Below are positions 6,869 to 9,956 of a stretch of 9,956 nucleotides of DNA, piece after piece. This stretch comes from Reyranella sp. (GTDB lineage Bacteria > Pseudomonadota > Alphaproteobacteria > Reyranellales > Reyranellaceae): positions 1 to 9,956 of the forward strand of contig JAKFVZ010000312.1 in the NCBI GenBank assembly GCA_021732965.1, in the 5' to 3' direction. The first letter of the stretch is position 1; each line of letters starts with the position of its first letter. Position numbers and translations under genes: made by a program. A model generated the notes under the pieces. The model saw nothing but the letters and a program-made list of their open reading frames with translations. It searched no databases and had not been told where the DNA came from.

Positions 6869-7560
6869 GTCTTTAGGTTCCTTTCGGTCAGCCAGTCGTC
6901 GAGCCATGTGGCGAGGTCGTCGGTCTGGTGATGGATGTGGCTGAGATCGGCGTCGGCTGCGCGCTTCACGCTCTCGTCGGTGCGAATCCATATGGTGCGC
7001 ATACCGATGTCGGCGGCGGGCTTCAGGTTGACCGAGATGTCGTCGGCGAAGGCGGCGCGGGTCGGGTCGATGCCATGCTTCTTCACCAGCGAATCGTAGA
7101 TTTGCGGATGCGGCTTGGGCCAGTACTCGCCCGCGGCGATGTCGAAGATCGCCTCGAAGTGATGCGACACGCCCAGCCGCTCCATCACGCGCTCGGCATG
7201 CGGCACGTCGCCGGCGGTGAAGATGATCTTGCGGCCGGGCAGCGCGCGCAACGAGGCTTCGAGCGCCGGATTGGCCTCGACCGGCGAGTAGTCGATGTCG
7301 TGGACGTAATCGAGATAGTGCGTGGGATCGACGCCGTGCAGGCTCATCATCCCGCGCATCGAGGTGCCGTGGTCGCGCCAGTACTGCTTCTGCACGACCC
7401 GCGCCTCTTCGGGCGTGACCTTCAGCCAATCGGCGATGTAGCGCCCGATGCGCACGTCGATCTGCGAGAACAGGTTGCAGCGCGCCGGGTAGAGCGTGTT
7501 GTCCAGATCGAACAGCCACACGTCCGGATCGTGCGCGGGGGGATCGTATTTGCGAGCCAT
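6865..7560 (-). CDS. HAD-superfamily hydrolase, pyrimidine 5'-nucleotidase-like
   Basis: This is a cytosolic phosphatase of the haloacid dehalogenase superfamily. Its overall pattern resembles the pyrimidine 5'-nucleotidase subfamily (yeast Sdt1-like), which removes phosphate from UMP/CMP or related compounds. All four HAD motifs are visible in 231 residues: motif I DLDNTLY (Asp18 nucleophile, Asp20), motif II as IFTAGD (Thr115), motif III Lys149 in YWPKPHPQIY, and motif IV FADD (Asp173/Asp174). The NTLYPARCNLF and Q-YWRDHGTSMRGM segments fit the nucleotidase cap region. The ATG at 7560 is the only early start, although the preceding bases show no clear ribosome-binding site. The stop overlaps the GTG of the next reductase gene by four bases, making it the first gene of a three-gene operon. 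The exact substrate is inference. Confidence 0.87.
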   Translation of the reverse strand: MARKYDPPAHDPDVWLFDLDNTLYPARCNLFSQIDVRIGRYIADWLKVTPEEARVVQKQYWRDHGTSMRGMMSLHGVDPTHYLDYVHDIDYSPVEANPALEASLRALPGRKIIFTAGDVPHAERVMERLGVSHHFEAIFDIAAGEYWPKPHPQIYDSLVKKHGIDPTRAAFADDISVNLKPAADIGMRTIWIRTDESVKRAADADLSHIHHQTDDLATWLDDWLTERNLKT

Positions 7561-7621
7561 GGGACGCTTGGATTACCGGCCGGCCGTGCGCTTGTCGAGC
7601 CGGCGGATTATAAGCGGGACA
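7561..7621. promoter_or_regulatory. Short divergent promoter gap between phosphatase gene and rmuC
   Basis: These 61 bp separate the divergent starts of the HAD gene and rmuC and must carry at least one promoter. GATTATAAG near 7606-7614 is the only AT-rich, -10-like string on the plus strand, but it is only a few bases from the rmuC ATG and no -35 at a proper distance is evident. No strong ribosome-binding site is seen for either gene. Confidence 0.3.
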
Positions 7622-8674
7622 ATGGATGTCCTGACCCTCTCCCTCCTCGCCGCCGTCGTCCTGCTTGCCCTCGTCCTGATCGTGGTGCTGATGCGCCAGA
7701 GCGGCGGCAGCCGCGAGGCCGAGCAGCGCATGCAGCAGCAGCTTGGCCTTGCCCTCAGCCAGCAGGCCGAAACCGTCCAGCGGGTCGAGAAGTCGCTGCG
7801 CGAGCAGGAGCAGGCGCTGGCCAAGGTGGTCACCGAGCGGCTGGACCGGACCGAGAAGGCGACGGGCCAGATCGTGACCGACCTGCGCGAGCGGCTGGTC
7901 CGCATCGACGAGGCGCAGAAGAAGATCGGCGAGCTATCCACGCAGGTCGTGGGCCTGCAGGAGGTCCTGTCCAACAAGCAGGCGCGCGGCGCCTTCGGCG
8001 AGGTCCAGCTGAACGACCTGGTCCAGAGCGCCCTGCCGCCCTCGGCCTACGATTTCCAGGTAACACTCTCGACCGGCGTACGCGCCGACTGCCTGCTGAA
8101 GCTGCCCAATCCGCCGGGCCCGATCGCCATCGACGCCAAGTTCCCGCTGGAGAGCTACAGCCTGCTGCGCGCCGTGCCGGCCGGCGATGCGGCGGCCCTG
8201 TTGATGGCGCAGCGCGCTTTCCAGCAGGCGATCCGCAAGCACATCGCCGACATCCGCAGCAAGTACATCGTGCCCGGCGAGACCGCCGAATCGGCGCTGA
8301 TGTTCCTGCCCTCGGAAGCCGTCTACGGCGAGCTGCACGCCAACTTCACCGGCCTGGTCGAGGAATCCTACAAGGCGCGCGTCTGGATCGTGTCGCCCAC
8401 GACCATGATGGCGACGCTGAACACCGTGCGCGCCGTGCTGAAGGACGTGCGGATGCGCGAACAGGCCGGCGAGATCCAGAAGATGGTCGGCTTGATCCTG
8501 GGTGACGTGAAGCGGCTCGACGACCGGGTCGACAATCTCAAGAAGCACTTCGCGCAGACCGAGAAGGACCTGCGCGAGATCGACACCTCCGCGACCGCCA
8601 TCACCCGCCGCGGCGAACGCATCCTCGCCGTGGACCTCGGCGAGGAGCCCGCGGCGCTGCCGCCGAAAGTCTAG
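7622..8674 (+). CDS. rmuC: DNA recombination protein RmuC family
   Basis: RmuC-family proteins limit recombination at inverted repeats in E. coli and are predicted to have a restriction-endonuclease-like fold; the biochemical activity is not firmly known. The 350-residue protein has a single N-terminal membrane segment (about 4-24, a run of Leu/Val/Ala), a long predicted coiled coil rich in Gln/Glu/Arg (about 30-115), and the conserved domain from LSNKQARGAFGEVQL (about 116) onward. The core GVRADCLLKL...IAIDAKFPLESY includes Asp156 and the D-x-K pair Asp171/Lys173, consistent with a PD-(D/E)xK-type nuclease site. SEAVYGEL, VSPTTMMATLNTVR and a C-terminal helical region follow, all family typical. 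It is shorter than E. coli RmuC (about 475), mainly in the coiled coil and tail. The ATG at 7622 starts just before the membrane segment; the frame is open further upstream but without similarity. Confidence 0.93.
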   Translation: MDVLTLSLLAAVVLLALVLIVVLMRQSGGSREAEQRMQQQLGLALSQQAETVQRVEKSLREQEQALAKVVTERLDRTEKATGQIVTDLRERLVRIDEAQKKIGELSTQVVGLQEVLSNKQARGAFGEVQLNDLVQSALPPSAYDFQVTLSTGVRADCLLKLPNPPGPIAIDAKFPLESYSLLRAVPAGDAAALLMAQRAFQQAIRKHIADIRSKYIVPGETAESALMFLPSEAVYGELHANFTGLVEESYKARVWIVSPTTMMATLNTVRAVLKDVRMREQAGEIQKMVGLILGDVKRLDDRVDNLKKHFAQTEKDLREIDTSATAITRRGERILAVDLGEEPAALPPKV

Positions 8675-8675
8675 A

Positions 8676-9617
8676 TCAGCCCCAAGGGCCGCGACGCGGG
8701 GTCTGCGGGGCGGCGGCCCACGGGCCGCTCGCCCGCGGCGGCGCGGCCGACCGGGACTGGGCACGGGTCTGGCTGGCCATCGCCTGCAGGCGCGCGATGC
8801 GCTCCTCCATCGGCGGGTGGGTCGAGAACAGGCTCGACATGCCGCCGGCCGCCGCCAGCGGGTTGGCGATATACATGTGCGCCGTCGCCGGATTGCGCTC
8901 GGCCGCCTCGTTGTGGAGCTGCTGGGTGCCGGCGTGCAGCTTGGCCAGCGCCGAGGCGAGCCACTGCGGCTGGCCGCAGATTTCCGCGCCCATCCGGTCG
9001 GCCTCGTATTCGCGGCCGCGGCTGATCGCCATCTGCACCAGCATGGCAGCCATCGGGGCCAGGATCATCGCGGCGATCGCGACGATCGGGTTGACCAGCG
9101 GCCGGCCCTCCGAATCGCGACCGCCGCCCATCAGGCCGCCGAAGCTCGCCAGCATGCCGATGGCGCCCGACAGGGTCGCGGCCACGGTCATGATCAACGT
9201 GTCGCGATGGCGGACATGGGCCAGTTCGTGCGCCATCACGCCCGCGACTTCCTCGCGGCTCAGATTTCGCAGCAGGCCGGTGGTCGCGGCGACAGCGGCA
9301 TGCTCGGGGTCGCGGCCGGTCGCGAAGGCGTTCGGCTGGTCCTCGGCGATCAGGTAGACGCGCGGCATCGGCAGGCCGGCGCGCTGCGTCAGCTCGTGGA
9401 CGATGTTGAACAGCTCGGGCGCGTTCTCCGGCCCGACTTCCTGCGCGTTGGCCATGCGCAGGACCATCTGGTCGCTGTTCCAGTAGGCAAAGAGGTTCAT
9501 GCCCAGCGCCGCGACGAAGGCGATCAGGAGGCCGGTCTGGCCTCCCATGAGATACCCGGCCACGAGGAAGAAGCCCGTCAGCGCGGCGAGCAGGAGCGCG
9601 GTCTTGAAGTAATTCAT
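8676..9617 (-). CDS. htpX: Membrane zinc metalloprotease HtpX (M48 family)
   Basis: HtpX is an inner-membrane, heat- and envelope-stress-associated protease that degrades misfolded membrane proteins together with FtsH. From the ATG at 9617 it has 313 residues. Two N-terminal membrane segments (about 5-25 and 28-46) come first, then the zinc-binding HELAH motif at 130-134 and the third ligand in EYEAD (Glu203, Asp207), with two further hydrophobic segments between them (about 142-165 and 176-198). The conserved NPLAAAGGMSSLFSTHPPMEERI follows. The C-terminus is a Pro/Ala-rich tail with GPW occurring twice (SGPWAAAP, RRGPWG). The frame also allows a TTG start at 9638, but MNYFKTALLL is the family-standard N-terminus, so ATG is preferred. 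No good ribosome-binding site is visible for either start. Its stop lies one base from the rmuC stop. Confidence 0.95.
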   Translation of the reverse strand: MNYFKTALLLAALTGFFLVAGYLMGGQTGLLIAFVAALGMNLFAYWNSDQMVLRMANAQEVGPENAPELFNIVHELTQRAGLPMPRVYLIAEDQPNAFATGRDPEHAAVAATTGLLRNLSREEVAGVMAHELAHVRHRDTLIMTVAATLSGAIGMLASFGGLMGGGRDSEGRPLVNPIVAIAAMILAPMAAMLVQMAISRGREYEADRMGAEICGQPQWLASALAKLHAGTQQLHNEAAERNPATAHMYIANPLAAAGGMSSLFSTHPPMEERIARLQAMASQTRAQSRSAAPPRASGPWAAAPQTPRRGPWG

Positions 9618-9676
9618 GCCGGGTAAGTTGGTGTGCAAAAGTGGCGAAACAAGGAATGCGCAGGCATCATGGCGCC
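9618..9676. promoter_or_regulatory. Divergent gap between htpX and the FtsK-like gene
   Basis: These 59 bp separate divergent starts. They contain AAGGA (9651-9655) immediately followed by an in-frame ATG at 9656, and a weaker GCAGG (9660-9664) twelve bases before the ATG at 9677. An A-rich patch (9636-9652) is the only AT-rich part. No heat-shock sigma factor promoter was recognised for htpX. Confidence 0.3.
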
Positions 9677-9956
9677 ATGACCGAACCCACCAAGCCTACC
9701 CCGCCGGAGCCGCCCAAGGCGGACGCCACCGCCACACCGCCCGTCCCGCCCGAGAAGCCGAAGAAGGTCGAGGAAACCCTGGTCATGGACCGGGTCGTCG
9801 AGGGCCCCTACGTGCTGCCGTCGCTGGAGTTGCTGGTCGCCGGCGATCCGCCCAAGACGCTCACCGCGGCCAACGAGACCATGAAGGACGCCATCACCTC
9901 GGTGCTGCAGCAGTTCAAGATCGACGCCGCCGTCACCGGCTGCACCCGCGGCCCGA
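9677..9956 (+). CDS. FtsK/SpoIIIE-family DNA translocase, N-terminal fragment (cut by window edge)
   Basis: FtsK/SpoIIIE proteins are hexameric ATP-driven DNA pumps used in chromosome segregation and DNA transfer. Only 93 codons are visible. After a Pro/Lys/Ala-rich stretch (about 1-36), residues 44-93 fit the region just before the motor: GPYVLPSLELL, then TAANETMKDAITSVLQQF, then DAAVTGCTRGP, which matches the FtsK alpha domain leading into the 'GPxVTxYE' strand. The motor with Walker motifs lies beyond the window. Classical FtsK carries four membrane helices and a long linker before this point. Here only about 40 residues precede it and no membrane segment is seen, so this could be a soluble translocase paralogue. 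Start choice is uncertain: ATG at 9656 (seven residues longer) has AAGGA abutting it, while ATG at 9677 has weak GCAGG spaced twelve bases. Confidence 0.72.
   Translation, partial: MTEPTKPTPPEPPKADATATPPVPPEKPKKVEETLVMDRVVEGPYVLPSLELLVAGDPPKTLTAANETMKDAITSVLQQFKIDAAVTGCTRGP

Noticed and set aside
6928..8505. A 525-codon plus-strand frame spanning the HAD gene, the promoter gap and much of rmuC
   Set aside because: It runs antisense to one real gene and out of frame with another; the sequence is low-complexity Arg/Ala/Gly/Pro with no family pattern.
9618..9638. TTG at 9638 as the htpX start, adding seven residues
   Set aside because: It has no better ribosome-binding site, and family members begin at MNYFKT, which corresponds to the ATG at 9617.

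Overview
The window is GC-rich, densely packed bacterial chromosome. Codon use, protein sequences and gene order (mutS divergent from a hybrid maeB) point to an alphaproteobacterium, probably outside the best-studied rhizobia. This is inference from family resemblance; no rRNA or other phylogenetic marker is present. No phage, transposase, CRISPR array, tRNA or rRNA was seen. Almost everything is a recognisable housekeeping or core-metabolism gene.

Layout from left to right. The N-terminal two thirds of mutS runs leftward off the window (1-1809, minus). A 168-bp divergent intergenic region separates it from maeB (1978-4278, plus), an NADP-type malic enzyme fused to a phosphotransacetylase-like domain. 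maeB converges on rnk (4373-4783, minus), with two tandem perfect hairpins between them. Upstream of rnk lies a roughly 200-bp gap without a convincing gene that holds a row of strong stem-loops (4829-4981). Next come three minus-strand genes that look like one operon, transcribed in the order HAD-family pyrimidine 5'-nucleotidase-like phosphatase (6865-7560), ketopantoate-reductase-family paralogue 2 (5936-6868) and paralogue 1 (4982-5914). The first two overlap by GTGA. rmuC (7622-8674, plus) diverges from the phosphatase gene and converges, with one base between stop codons, on htpX (8676-9617, minus). An FtsK/SpoIIIE-like DNA translocase gene starts at 9677 (plus) and runs off the right edge.

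Functionally this is a mix of DNA maintenance (MutS, RmuC, FtsK-like), C4 carbon and NADPH metabolism (MaeB), stress and quality control (HtpX, Rnk) and a small dehydrogenase/phosphatase operon of unknown substrate. I found no evidence for a complete undescribed multi-gene system. The items most worth a second look are the structured rnk-panE intergenic region, the tandem duplicated reductases, and the FtsK-like protein that appears to begin without the usual membrane domain.
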